64,000 bases of DNA from Cycas panzhihuaensis (Eukaryota; Cycadophyta): assembly GCA_023213395.1 (NCBI GenBank), contig CM041465.1, positions 31,689,741 through 31,753,740 of the forward strand, written 5' to 3'. Below, piece by piece: positions 1 to 9,066 of this stretch. Below the pieces are notes generated by a model that was not told the DNA's origin, ran no database searches, and worked only from the letters and a program-made list of their open reading frames with translations. How positions within the stretch are numbered: position 1 is the first letter of the stretch; every line of letters starts with the position of its first letter. The position numbers were made by a program, and so were the translations under genes.

Positions 1-1474
1 AACCAAGAAGTTGTAAAGCATGCAACTTGGAGAAATACCATGAACGAAGAGTACCAATCTCTTATCAAGAACGGTACATGGGAGCTTGTTGATCTACCAC
101 TTGGAAGAAAGGTAGTTCAAAATAAATGGGTGTTCAAAAACAAGTACAGATCAGATGGAACCCTAAAAAAACACAAGGCGAGGTTGGTATCAAAAGGATT
201 CACGCAAAAGGAAGGCATCGACTACACTGAAATCTTTGGTCCTACAACCAAGTGGCCTACAATCAGAACTTTCATAGCCTTGACTGCTCAACAAGGTTGG
301 AAAATCCACCAACTTGATGTTAAGACCGCATTTCTCAATGGGAACCTTAAAGAAGAAATTTACATGGCTCAGCCAGAAGGATACGAGATTGTCGGTCAGG
401 AGTATAAGGTTTGCAGGCTCAAAAAGTTCTTGTACGGCCTAAAGCAAGCCCCTCTTGCTTAGTTTACCAAGTTGTCTGAAAGAATGAGGCAACTTGAATA
501 TAAAGTTTGTGACTATCAAGATATTGATGCAACATTATTTATCAAGCACCAAAATGATAAAGTCACTTACCTCTTAATCTTTGTGGATGACGTGCTAATA
601 ACGGGGAATAGTGAACAGGTAATTAGCTAGCTGAAGAAGGACCTTGCTAAAACTTTTGAATTGTCTAACCTTAGGTTGATGAAATATTACTTGGGAATTG
701 AAGTAACTCAAAAGAATGGCAAAATTTTTCTCTCCCAAGAAAAATATATCAACGATCTTGTGACAAAGTTTCAGTTGAAAGGTGCTCGACCAATGGATAC
801 ACCTATGAAGCCTAATATTAAACTCTCAGTTGATGGTGACATTAGGGAGGCAGACACAACACTCTACAGGCAACTTGTAGGTAGTCTCATCTATGCTACC
901 AACACAAGGCCAGATATTACACACTCTATCGGCATTCTTGCAAGATTCATGACAAATCCTAAGCAGAATCATTGGCAAGCTGTAATACGAGTGTTGAGGT
1001 ACCTAAAGACGACTAGCAAATATGGTCTGTTGTATGAACCTAATGCAGAATTTAAACTTTATGCATATGCAGACTCAGTCTTTGCTGGAGATAAAGACAC
1101 AGGAAGATCTACGTCTGGGTACGTAACATTTCTTGGAGCAGACCAATCTCATGGAGATCCGGGCAGAAGATAGTTGAGACTCAGCTAAGCCGAGTACATT
1201 CGCTTACGAGACAAGCAAGGAGGTGATATGGCTTAGAAAATTGTTGAATACATTAAATGCCACCCAAACAAGTTCTACTAGCTTACATGTAGATAATGAA
1301 TCTACAATCCAGATGGCTAAAAATCCTGTATTTCATGATCGTACCAAACATATAAGTACAAAAGTCCACAGGATTAGAGAATTAGTTCATGATGGCACAA
1401 TTCAATTGAGTCTTGCCCCACAGATCAAGTGGCGATATCTTCACCAAACCACCAAGAGGGTGAAGTTTGAATAG
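1..1474 (+). pseudogene. Copia RT and RNase H, degenerate (element A')
   Basis: One frame covers most of the reverse transcriptase: the N-terminal NGTWELVDLP and KWVFK blocks, then LDVKTAFLNG near 316, LYGLKQAP near 430 and the active site FVDD at 580-591. It is broken by a TAG at 460-462, where the sister copy A has tryptophan (TGG), and by another TAG at 628-630. The connection/RNase H part (LVGSLIYATNTRPDI) runs to 1173. After a frameshift, the tail with EVIWLRKLL and the VDNES block continues from 1223 to 1474 and shifts frame again near its end. In the family this enzyme copies element RNA into cDNA inside virus-like particles; this copy cannot make it. Confidence 0.9.
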
Positions 1475-1553
1475 TTCCGAAAGCAACTCGGCCTTAGGGC
1501 CTCCATCTCTGACTGATTGAAGGAGATGACAATAGAACCATCATACTCTGTCT

Positions 1554-1655
1554 CATTCGTGAAAACCCCTTGTGGGCACGGAAGGACAAGAGTAAGTCTC
1601 TGCTCTATCCCATTCGTGAAAACCCCATGTGGGCGAGAAAGGATAAGGGTTGTAT
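1554..1655 (+). repeat. 57-bp direct repeat in the 3' non-coding part of A'
   Basis: Two imperfect copies of a unit beginning CATTCGTGAAAACCCC start at 1554 and 1611, a 57-bp period. The same pair, with the same period, is at 57,011 and 57,068 in element A. It is therefore an old property of the family. It lies between the pol end and the polypurine tract. No function is apparent. Confidence 0.8.
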
Positions 1656-1896
1656 CATTTTGGAAAATCAGAACCTGTGAAAACCTGAAAGGGCATGGGG
1701 GATGACCAAATGGTATATGGAGACTCAGTAGATTTTAGCTACAAAATTCATTGTACTAATTGGTTATCTGGCTTTATTTAAAGAGCCGCCTGAGCCGGGT
1801 TAGTAGATTAGAAAATTTGTGGGTTTTCTTCCCCATGAGGGTTTCCCACAAAAGTGTCATAGTAGTTTGCTTTGTAAGAGGCTCAAGTGAAGACCT

Positions 1897-1982
1897 TGTT
1901 GGAGCACGTGACGCTAACTATCACAAGGAAGTCCTCTTCCCAAATCACCCCGGGGCTTTTGGTGTAACGGCAACCTGTGACA
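1897..1982 (+). repeat. TRIM 5' LTR
   Basis: 86 bp, TG start and CA end. It differs from the 3' copy at its first base and at position 10 by my reading, which implies a fairly recent insertion. It contains the palindrome CCCCGGGG. Confidence 0.93.
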
Positions 1983-1984
1983 AG

Positions 1985-1996
1985 TGGTATCAGAGC
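1985..1996 (+). other. TRIM primer-binding site (initiator tRNA-Met type)
   Basis: TGGTATCAGAGC starts two bases after the 5' LTR. It is complementary to the 3' end of plant initiator tRNA-Met, the usual Copia primer. It is followed by GGTTCAAAACC, which resembles a tRNA T-arm (B box); this may be coincidental. Confidence 0.9.
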
Positions 1997-2129
1997 GACC
2001 AGGGTTCAAAACCGGTCTTGTGTACGGTAGCACCCGGATATATCCGTGAAGGCGTTGTGTCCCGCCGAAGAACGCCGTGGTGGACATGCCAATCCGTGTA
2101 GGTACAACCGACTCCTTGTGATGGGGGAG

Positions 2130-2215
2130 AGTTGGAGCGCGTGACGCTAACTATCACAAGGAAGTCCTCTTCCCAAATCACCCCGGGGCTTTTGGTGTAA
2201 CGGCAACCTGTGACA
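2130..2215 (+). repeat. TRIM 3' LTR
   Basis: 86 bp, matching the 5' LTR except at two bases, including A for T at its first position. It is followed directly by the second GACCT target duplication. Confidence 0.93.
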
Positions 2216-2273
2216 GACCTCATAGGATAGAATAAAATAGGATGAAATGATCTTCTAACATTAAGGGGGAGAT

Positions 2274-2571
2274 TGATAAGGGTTAATGTCACAAGGTCAT
2301 TACATTAGTTGATTATTCCTAAAAAGGGTCTTAAGTGAACTTTAAATTAGATCACTTAAGTGAAATGCACTTTCATGTGCATTATGTGTAATTTCATTTC
2401 ACCTAACTCTAATGCTCCCTCTCTCAATATAAAAGTAAAAGCTCAATAGAGGAGACTCATTCTTACCTTTCCATTTTATGAGAGCTACTTTCTTTCTCTC
2501 AAGTCTCTCTTGCTCCCATGTTTGCCTTTGTGTTTAGTGCATGGAGATGAAGGATAGATCCACTCTTTTCA
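2274..2571 (+). repeat. 3' LTR of Copia A'
   Basis: 298 bp, from TGATAAGGGTTAATG to CACTCTTTTCA, directly after the polypurine tract TTAAGGGGGAGAT. It matches the LTRs of element A at 45,068-45,357 and 57,380-57,677. A TATA-like stretch (CAATATAAAAG, about 2424-2434) is a plausible core promoter. Confidence 0.93.
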
Positions 2572-2572
2572 A

Positions 2573-2659
2573 GATGAACAGGTCGCAGACATATTGACCA
2601 AACCATTTGGAAAAAACAAATTCCAAATACTTAGGAATAAAATTGGTGTAATAGGATAA
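2573..2659 (+). pseudogene. RNase H C-terminus of Copia element C
   Basis: Right after the A' LTR the sequence resumes as the extreme C-terminus of a Copia polyprotein. The EQVADILTKPFG motif is typical of the end of RNase H, and translation ends at a TAA at 2657-2659. Only about 28 codons are in the window; the rest lies beyond the A' insertion, off the left edge. The purine tract AAGAGAGGG just downstream and the following LTR fit the end of one element. It shows that A' inserted within the last codons of a plus-strand Copia. Confidence 0.85.
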
Positions 2660-2674
2660 AACATTAAGAGAGGG

Positions 2675-2856
2675 TGTTAGAATGTAATGTTTTATCATAT
2701 AGACTAAATATTCAATATATGTAACCGACAGACACGTGTCCTTTAGATGTATTTCGGTTACATGTCGATTACATACCCTAAGTGTATTTATTCTCTTGAG
2801 ATCTCAATGATAATCATCAAGCATTCTTCGTCTATCTTTTGTCAAGCATTCTGACA
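2675..2856 (+). repeat. 3' LTR of Copia element C
   Basis: 182 bp, TGTTAGAAT to ATTCTGACA (near-perfect terminal inverted ends), preceded by purine tract AAGAGAGGG (about 2666-2674). Its 5' partner is outside the window, so the TSD is untestable; the next bases are ATTAT. Confidence 0.87.
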
Positions 2857-2967
2857 ATTATGATATGATTATTTTTATTATGAGTTAATATTATCATATT
2901 ATGTTCATTGTTTTATTGTTCTTGGATATTGAATGATCTTGATTGGTTTCCATTGCATATTTCAACA
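2857..2967. other. Unassigned A+T-rich segment, possible LTR end
   Basis: This 111-bp segment lies between the C LTR and the broken gag start of E. It ends TTTCAACA, the common end of Copia LTRs. It may be the remains of a further element (called Q here) that inserted into E's gag and was itself hit by C. Only one end is visible, so this is inference. Confidence 0.3.
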
Positions 2968-2993
2968 ACATTAAACATGTTTATAGCTGCCAT

Positions 2994-4914
2994 TATGTTC
3001 AAGTTATTTAAAAAATGCTCTTGTTTTTAAGAGATGACTTGAAAACTCTAAGCTTTCGTTGCTTTAGTTCCACTCACAAATATATTAACAGCCTTGATCT
3101 TACAAGGAAGATCCAACAACTAAAGAGAGTAATTTGAGAAGTGGAGGGTTAGGCAAGGAGTTGGTCCAACTCTGATCTTTTTAATAGATCCAATAATTAG
3201 CCAAGATCAAATTTAGAACAAGCGAGGCAGGGTTGATCTGCATGGACGTAGCGTGCTTTCCCCTAGAGTTCAGAGCTCCAATAACACCCTTTTTTAATCT
3301 CCTCTCCTTAAAAATTCTTGATTGTTATGCATTAACCATACGATCGGTTGGTCCCCTAGGGAATGCACCAATTTTGAGATGTTAGAGGCAAGGTTTTAAC
3401 TTTTTTCAACCCTCTCCAACAAAGATTTGTAAGTAATTTTTAAGTGTTTTAGTGGACTAAAATAAATTGCTTATGAAATGATGATGATGTTGCCTTGAAA
3501 ACTGCTTAAAATTGATACAAAATACTTCCAAATGAAGTTGCTTGAGTGTTTGAAATAACACTTTAAGTGTAACAAAGAGAGTACCAAAATTTTGAAAAAA
3601 GTGCAAGTGCCAAATGAGAGTTCACTGCTTGCATGTAGTGCTTGAAGTAGGTCCTTGAAGTGCAAAAACAAACACTTAAAGCTCAAACTAATCACTTGTG
3701 CCAAGTCACACACCACCAAAAGAAGATGTTAGGACTTTGAAATAGTCTTAGCGTGCACCAAAAGAGTGATTTTTGTATTAAAATAAGTAATTTTTAGTCC
3801 TTTTTTTATGACTCAGACTAAGAGAACACCTCATAGGGAGCCTCGAAAAACGTTTGTACAATGTGAATTAATCATAAAAAGAGTACAAACATTCATCAAA
3901 TCATTATTTTTTAGTAAGTTTACACACTTGCAAATTTTGTTATGTGTGTACAAAACTCAAAAAAATAAAAAAAATAAATTGAATTTTCACTTGAAAAAAT
4001 GATGAAATGAGATTAAAATCACTTTAAAAAATCAAATTTTAGAAAGGTAACCTTTTATTAAAAGGAGAATATATCAGAATATGCCAAATAACATAACATA
4101 ATGTTATTTTTCCAAAGTTGAAAATCATGATTTTTATGAAAATCTCGAATGGCGGCTAAGCAGGTGTAAATCTGAACATGCAGTTGTTGATATCTTTTCA
4201 ATAGAAGCTCAAATCGTCATGAAACTTCAGATGAAGGCTTGTTAACCCTCAACACATGTTCCTCTGACATTTGGTTGCAATTGGTGTAGTGCTGAGAAAG
4301 TTTGAACCAAATGAAGGGGATAGAGGAGCATATGGCCAACAAGCAAACATATGGAGAGCCAAAATTAAAACATGCCTACGAAGTGACATTAATCACTCAT
4401 AATGAGTGCGGATAGGGCAGTAACACCTGCAAAGAGACACAGAACAAGCCAACAAGGTGTGAGCAGTGAAAAACAAATATTTTTCTTCTAGAAAATTCAC
4501 CCAAGTTTTGAGAAATCTACCCAATAGTGTAAAAAACTACCCAGGTCAGTAAGGAGTCGCCCAAACGCAAACTCTGAAAGAGATGAGCAAGTTTTGAAGC
4601 CAGTAGAGGGTTGTCTGTAGATTTGCTGAAGAAACCCTGCAAAATAATTTTGTTGTATGGAAAAGAAAAACAGTGTTTTCTTTGTATTTTTCCTGTTGCA
4701 AGTACAAGCTTAGCCTTAAAAAAAAAAACTTCAAAATTAAATTTGTTAATTTTTGGCCTGCAAACACTTTGAGATGATTAAAAATATATACAAAATAAAG
4801 CCAAACTTGGCCTTGGATTATCTTTAGAGAGCAAAGTTCATCATCAAGGGTTTTGTGTACTTTCTCGAGCCTACAAACAACAAATACTCCTTTCCAATCT
4901 TCTCTAATACCAAA
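2994..4914 (-). other. 5' leader of Copia E
   Basis: About 1.9 kb of non-coding leader between the LTR and the gag ATG. The gag-proximal 400 bp is conserved with the leaders of D and F; a second conserved block lies near the LTR (about 4800-4860). The primer-binding site is degenerate (TTGGTATTAGAG on the minus strand, about 4902-4914). Short ORFs here overlap no known domain. Confidence 0.75.
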
Positions 4915-5441
4915 TGTTGAAGGTGGTATATGGTCCAACACCACAAAGACTACTTAAGATCACTTGAAGAGAAAGTGCACTAAAAGATTCAAATGATTAA
5001 CATCAAATTAATAGCACTAAATGGACAAGCAACTAAGCAAGCATGAACTCAAACATATGAAGGCAATAGCAATGGGGGAGTAGGAATTGTTCCTATCTTC
5101 AAATAACAAGATTAACTTGTATTCAAATGAACAACATAACAATACAATACCTCAATCTCATCATACTCTACATGAGAAATGGTCTCAATATATAGAGGAG
5201 GAGGAAGAACCTCAGGCAGCTACATGTTTGACACTTGTTAAAATGCACGCCTTGACCCATGTGCACTCACATGTGCAGAAGTACATAAGGGATACATTGA
5301 CCCTCAAGTCACAACATTTTGTCACTAGAAAGAATGTGGTTGCGCACTTTATCACATTGGGTAATAAAGTACCCTTATATAAAGTACATAATATTACAAT
5401 GTAATGTATGTGACTTAACATTTAAACATAAAAGTCTAACA
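4915..5441 (-). repeat. 5' LTR of Copia E
   Basis: 527 bp, from TGTTGAAGGTGG to AAAGTCTAACA as read on the plus strand, related to the LTRs of D (11,386-11,948) and F. It adjoins the primer-binding site on its left, as expected for a minus-strand element. Confidence 0.87.
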
Positions 5442-5968
5442 AAAACTCAGGTTACAACCATTTTAGTGGCTCTAGGGTTTATGAAAATAAAATTTTAAAA
5501 TAAAAGCATTTATTACAAAAAATAAATGCATGTTGAGTTTAAAAATGATTCATTCATCCTTCAAAAGACTTTCAATTACTCCAAATACCTAATACTTATA
5601 TAAATAATATAGAATTAAAGATCCATACCTCGTTTATGACTTGTAATAAATACATTCATAGTGTAATTATGACTTATATTGTAGTGAGAGAGAGAAAAGA
5701 GAGAATGAAAGTGAATTGATGGTAATGATCCAAGATATGCTCTTGATCAACTTCAATCTTTTTTCATCATTTCCTTTAGCAACATGTCCCTGCACAAAAC
5801 TTCCTTCCTTTTGCTCAACTCTTTATACATTTATATAGAAGAGTATTTGGAGGAAGAGGAGGCTTGCTAGAAAAGTTAGCCTTATCATTAACCAATGAGA
5901 GGTCACTTTTCACATCACTTCATGTTTTAACTTTATGACTTAAGGTTAAGTTGAACCTCTTTAATGAG
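5442..5968. other. Spacer without recognised feature
   Basis: 527 bp of A+T-rich sequence between elements E and D, with a short GAGAGAGA run near 5685-5705. There is no coding signal, LTR end or RNA gene that I can support. It is probably older DNA into which D inserted. Confidence 0.5.
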
Positions 5969-5973
5969 GCACT

Positions 5974-6005
5974 TGTTGAGAAGGCCAAAGGTTAAGAGTA
6001 CCAAA
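5974..6005 (-). repeat. 3' LTR stub of Copia D
   Basis: The first 32 or so bases of the LTR (TGTTGAGAAGGCCAAAGG and on) match the outer end of the 5' LTR at 11,386, then stop at the deletion junction at about 6001-6018. Confidence 0.8.
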
Positions 6006-6012
6006 GTTCTAT

Positions 6013-6372
6013 TCATACCTCCTTGCCTTGTTCTTTGTAACTAGAAGGTTGCTTCAAATATATCTCCTCCTGAAGATCGCCATTGAGAAAGGTACTCTTC
6101 ACATAAGTTGGCCATTTGCATTCAGCAGCTAAGGCCAAGATGAGTCTGATGGTGTTCATATTGGCAACAGGTGCAAGAGTCTCCTCATAGTCAATGTCTT
6201 CTTTTTGTTTGAAGCCCTTTGCAACAAGTCGGACCTTTTGGCGCTTAAGTGTACCATCAGAATGAAATTCGGTCTTGTAGACCCATTTGAAATTGATTGC
6301 CTGTGTTTGCTTAGGCAATTCTACCAGATCCCATGTTCCATTCTTTTTAATAGAATGGTTTTCTTCATCCAT
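6013..6372 (-). pseudogene. Copia RT N-terminal fragment (element D)
   Basis: 119 codons from the start of the RT domain: KKNGTWDLVELP, FKWVYKTEFHSDGTLKR, VAKGFKQKEDIDYEETLAPVA and a shortened AFLNGDL block. The catalytic YVDD half, RNase H and the stop are absent because the sequence runs into the deletion junction after the QGKEV residues. In an intact element this protein would reverse-transcribe the RNA from a tRNA primer. Here it is an inert fragment. Confidence 0.88.
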
Positions 6373-7625
6373 AACAGCTTTCTAATTGTCATTTTGAGAT
6401 GCCTCCTCAAAGGTGGAGGGCTCATCAACACAAAGCACATCAGCCATAAGTGCATAATTGGTTTGCTGCCTATATTTAGATGGACATTTTCCTTCAACAA
6501 TCTAGCCGTCTTGAACAGTTTGTGTAAAATATTTTAGCAATTTTTTAACTGATGTGACTTGAATCTCAATATCTTCTGGTTTGAGTGATGGATTAAAAAA
6601 AGATGTGCTAGGATCAAGTGGAGTAGTATCTGATGATGTAGACGGCCCAATTGGTGCAGATGATGTACATCATATGGAAGATTGAGAGGGAAGGAAAGCC
6701 TCAACAATCTTTTTGCCTTTATTAAGAGGAGGTTGGATGGATGTAGATTCCAACTCCTTATGTTCTTCTTCAACAAAGATTACATCTCTTGAGAGATGCA
6801 TTTTCTTCCCAATAGGATCATACAACTTGTGAGCTTTACTGTGAATGGCGTAGCCTACAAAGATGCATTTTAGACTATGTTTGTCTAACTTAGATCTTTG
6901 TTGATCGGGGATGTGCATGTATGCAGTGCACCCAAATGTTCTTAAGTGACTGACGGTAGCTTTTTGCCAGACCATGCTTCTTCTGGTGTGATGTTGGTGA
7001 CTGCTGAAGTAGGACTTCAATTTGCCACATACGTAGCTGTGTGGAATGCTTCTGCCCAATATGCTCGTGTGAGTCCTTTTGCATACATCATAGCTTTGGC
7101 TTTATTTGCCAAAGTTCTATTCATACATTCGGAGACTCTGTCTTGTTGAGGAGTATGAGGAATAGTGAGTTGTCTTCGAATAAAATTATCCTTGCAGAAT
7201 TGAGTGAATTCTTTGGAAGTGAATTCTCCTCCATTATCTGACCTTAGAATTTTGATTGTATAGCCAGATTCATTCTCTACTTCAAGCTTGAATTCCTTGA
7301 ACTTCTAGAATGCTTCAGACTTCTTCTTGAAGAAGTAAACCCAAACTTTGTGAGAGAAATCATCTATGAAAGAGATGTAGTACAATGATCCTCCAAAAGA
7401 TGTTGTGGACATAGGTCCACATAAATCAAAATGTACTAGCTACAAAGGATATGATGCATGCCATGCTTTGCCTTTAGGAAAAGACAATCTATGTTGTGTC
7501 CCCATTATACAAGCTTCACAAAGGCATTTTGAACCATATAGCTTTGGAAGTCCATACACTATATTCTTGTTTATCATCAACTTCATATTGTCTAAACTCA
7601 AGTGGCCTAGATGATGATGCCAAAG
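6373..7625 (-). pseudogene. Copia integrase and IN-RT linker, degenerate (element D)
   Basis: Several frames together give the Copia integrase: the GPMSTTSF block near 7395, [13 protein letters not shown] near 7350, SDNGGEF with its catalytic Asp codon at 7236-7238, then MNRTLANKAKAMM, YWAEAFHT, EEAW and the VSHLRTFGCTAYMHIPDQQ block (about 6900-6960). The linker to RT follows down to 6373. The equivalent of the catalytic NGVAER motif reads DRVSECMNR, so the Glu region is altered. Frameshifts separate the pieces. Integrase inserts element cDNA into the genome; this copy cannot. Confidence 0.87.
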
Positions 7626-8040
7626 TTACATCTTTGTTGATGATGGCATGATAGAGTAAGTAGAATCAAGAGTTATGTTATTTGCATCCAACTTATAAAG
7701 GCCATGGTCTTCATGACCAATGGCTACAACCTGATCATGCTTGTCACTAATAACACATTTTCCATTTTTAAACAAAATGCTCATTTGTTGCTTGTCCAAT
7801 TGGCTAATAAATAGCAAACTCTTCTCCATGGAAGGAATGTAGTAGGCATCACCATTGGAAAATGTTGAAGAAGGGTTTGAAGAAGAATGAAATAAGGCAA
7901 CTTTGCCTATACCAGAAATCTGCAGTGATTCATTATTGCCAAAAGTTACTGATTTACCATTTCCTTCTTTGATGTCATAAAGAAGTTGTTCACTTTCAGT
8001 CATGTGGTGTGATGCCCCTAAGTCGATGATCCAAGTTTGA
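7626..8040 (-). pseudogene. Copia protease region (element D)
   Basis: An open stretch gives the end of gag-protease: WIIDLGASHHMT, with the aspartic protease triplet at 8013-8024, then the FGNNESLQISGIGKV and VFKNGKC-type blocks. The catalytic Asp is present, but the triplet reads D-L-G rather than the usual D-S/T-G, so activity is doubtful. The same D-L-G change is seen in F and H. Confidence 0.83.
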
Positions 8041-8109
8041 TCAACATCTGAAGTGTGATAAGCACAAAGTAGCTTATCCTCTTCTGCAAACCGATTTGTG
8101 TGACGTTGA

Positions 8110-9066
8110 TTGCCACCTCTAAAACCCCCCCTTCCTCTTTGACGTCCTCGATATGCACCTCGATTTGGTCAAGGGGGATAGTGTTGTTCTTTATTCTTTG
8201 AAACCGCCTCCATCGCTAGAACTACGAGGTCATTGTTGCCTTTGATGCTGCTGATGTGTACACTGAAGGTTGGCTTTCTTCTTTCGACAATCAAGAGCTA
8301 TGTGGCTAACCTTGCCAGAATAATGACAAATGACATTGGCTTTTGAGGTGCCAATATTCATATTCCCAAATTGTTTTGTAAGTGAAGGTTTAGGATTTTG
8401 TTTGGCCTTCAACTTGGCCGTGAATGCTCTAGAAGTAGATGCACCATCATCATTTTCTTTGACATAAATTTACTCCTCTTGAGGTAAGAAGCTCTCAAGT
8501 TGATTGAAGGACATGCCTGAAAGAGAGGCATCTCGTGTGACAGATGAGATGAAACCATTGAAATCTTGAGGCAAAGCTCGAATAGTGGTTATTACAAGCT
8601 CATCCCTAGAAGAAGGTTTGCCTAAAGTATTCAATTCATTACAAATTTCTTTAATAGAAGCAAGAAATGCCGATATAGGATTTACATACTTTATAGAATA
8701 AAGTTTTGCTTTTACCACAAAATGCGAGCTTCATCTTGCCTTTTATACAAACAAGACAAAATGTCCTAAGCTTCCTTTGATGTTTCAGCATTTGAAATGT
8801 TTTGATCAACATTCACATTAGTAACCATATGTAAAAATGCCAAGGCTATTTCATCCTTGGCCTCCCAAGTAACAACATAATCAGCATCAGGGTTAACAAC
8901 AACACCATCAATCTCCATAGGTTTAGGTAAAGGAATTCTGCCAGAAACATAGCCCCAAAGTTCATTCATCTTTAAGAGGTTTTATGTTTGCCTCTTCCAA
9001 TCTTGATAATTCTCTTGACCTATCAACTTGATTGTATATGCATTAAGCATGTTTAAAGCAGCCATG
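8110..9066 (-). pseudogene. Copia gag (element D)
   Basis: The gag start is the ATG at 9066-9064 (MAALNMLNAYTIK). A stop near 8980 interrupts it. It continues as MNELWGYVSGRIP, the MVKAKLYSIKYVNP helix-rich core (8470-8718) and a zinc-knuckle region (ICHYSGKVSHIALDC, about 8310-8340) in which the second Cys of CX2CX4HX4C is Ser. Gag forms the virus-like particle and packages the RNA. Stops and frameshifts make this a pseudogene. Confidence 0.87.

Larger units (their letters stand above)
1897..2215 (+). mobile_element. TRIM-like miniature LTR retrotransposon (319 bp)
   Basis: Two 86-bp direct terminal repeats (1897-1982, 2130-2215; I count 2 differences) flank a 147-bp internal segment with no coding capacity. 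The first LTR starts TGTTGG and both end TGTGACA. A primer-binding site TGGTATCAGAGC (1985-1996) follows the first LTR, and a purine tract ATGGGGGAG (2121-2129) precedes the second. A perfect 5-bp TSD, GACCT, lies at 1892-1896 and 2216-2220. The sister copy A has a single GACCT and no insert at the equivalent place near 57,320-57,330, which is an empty-site proof. Elements of this layout (TRIM or SMART) are non-autonomous and depend on proteins of full-length LTR elements. The family is not one I recognise. Confidence 0.95.
1..2571 (+). mobile_element. Copia LTR retrotransposon A' (3' part, cut by window edge)
   Basis: The 3' portion of a Ty1/copia element: RT and RNase H remains, a non-coding 3' stretch, a polypurine tract (about 2264-2273) and a 3' LTR. 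It is a second copy of the family of element A, whose matching part lies at about 55,440-57,677, and the two align almost throughout. Relative to A it carries the TRIM insertion at 1897-2215 and a small extra segment near 1733-1765. The right end joins the RNase H tail of another Copia (C). The 5' part lies outside the window, so the left TSD cannot be tested. The family assignment is secure. Confidence 0.93.
2968..5441 (-). mobile_element. Copia LTR retrotransposon E (5' part only)
   Basis: A minus-strand element kept only as 5' LTR, primer-binding site, a leader of about 1.9 kb and the first codons of gag (ATG at 2993-2991; MAAINMFN, compare MAALNMLN in D and F). Homology to D and F stops abruptly at about 2968, so gag and pol are cut off there. 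It belongs to the same long-leader family as D and F: the leader carries the same conserved blocks, for example around 3150-3380 (GGGTTGATCTGCATGG and GGTCCCCTAGGGAATG). It cannot code for anything. Confidence 0.85.

Noticed and set aside
1897-2215. Cassandra-type TRIM carrying 5S rRNA, or a tRNA-derived SINE
   Set aside because: The 86-bp LTRs are too short and show no 5S-like sequence I can recognise. Direct terminal repeats with PBS and PPT fit an LTR element, not a SINE.
1760-2292. ORFs on both strands across the TRIM (113 and 100 codons)
   Set aside because: They cross LTR and internal boundaries of a non-coding miniature element and show no domain; chance reading frames.
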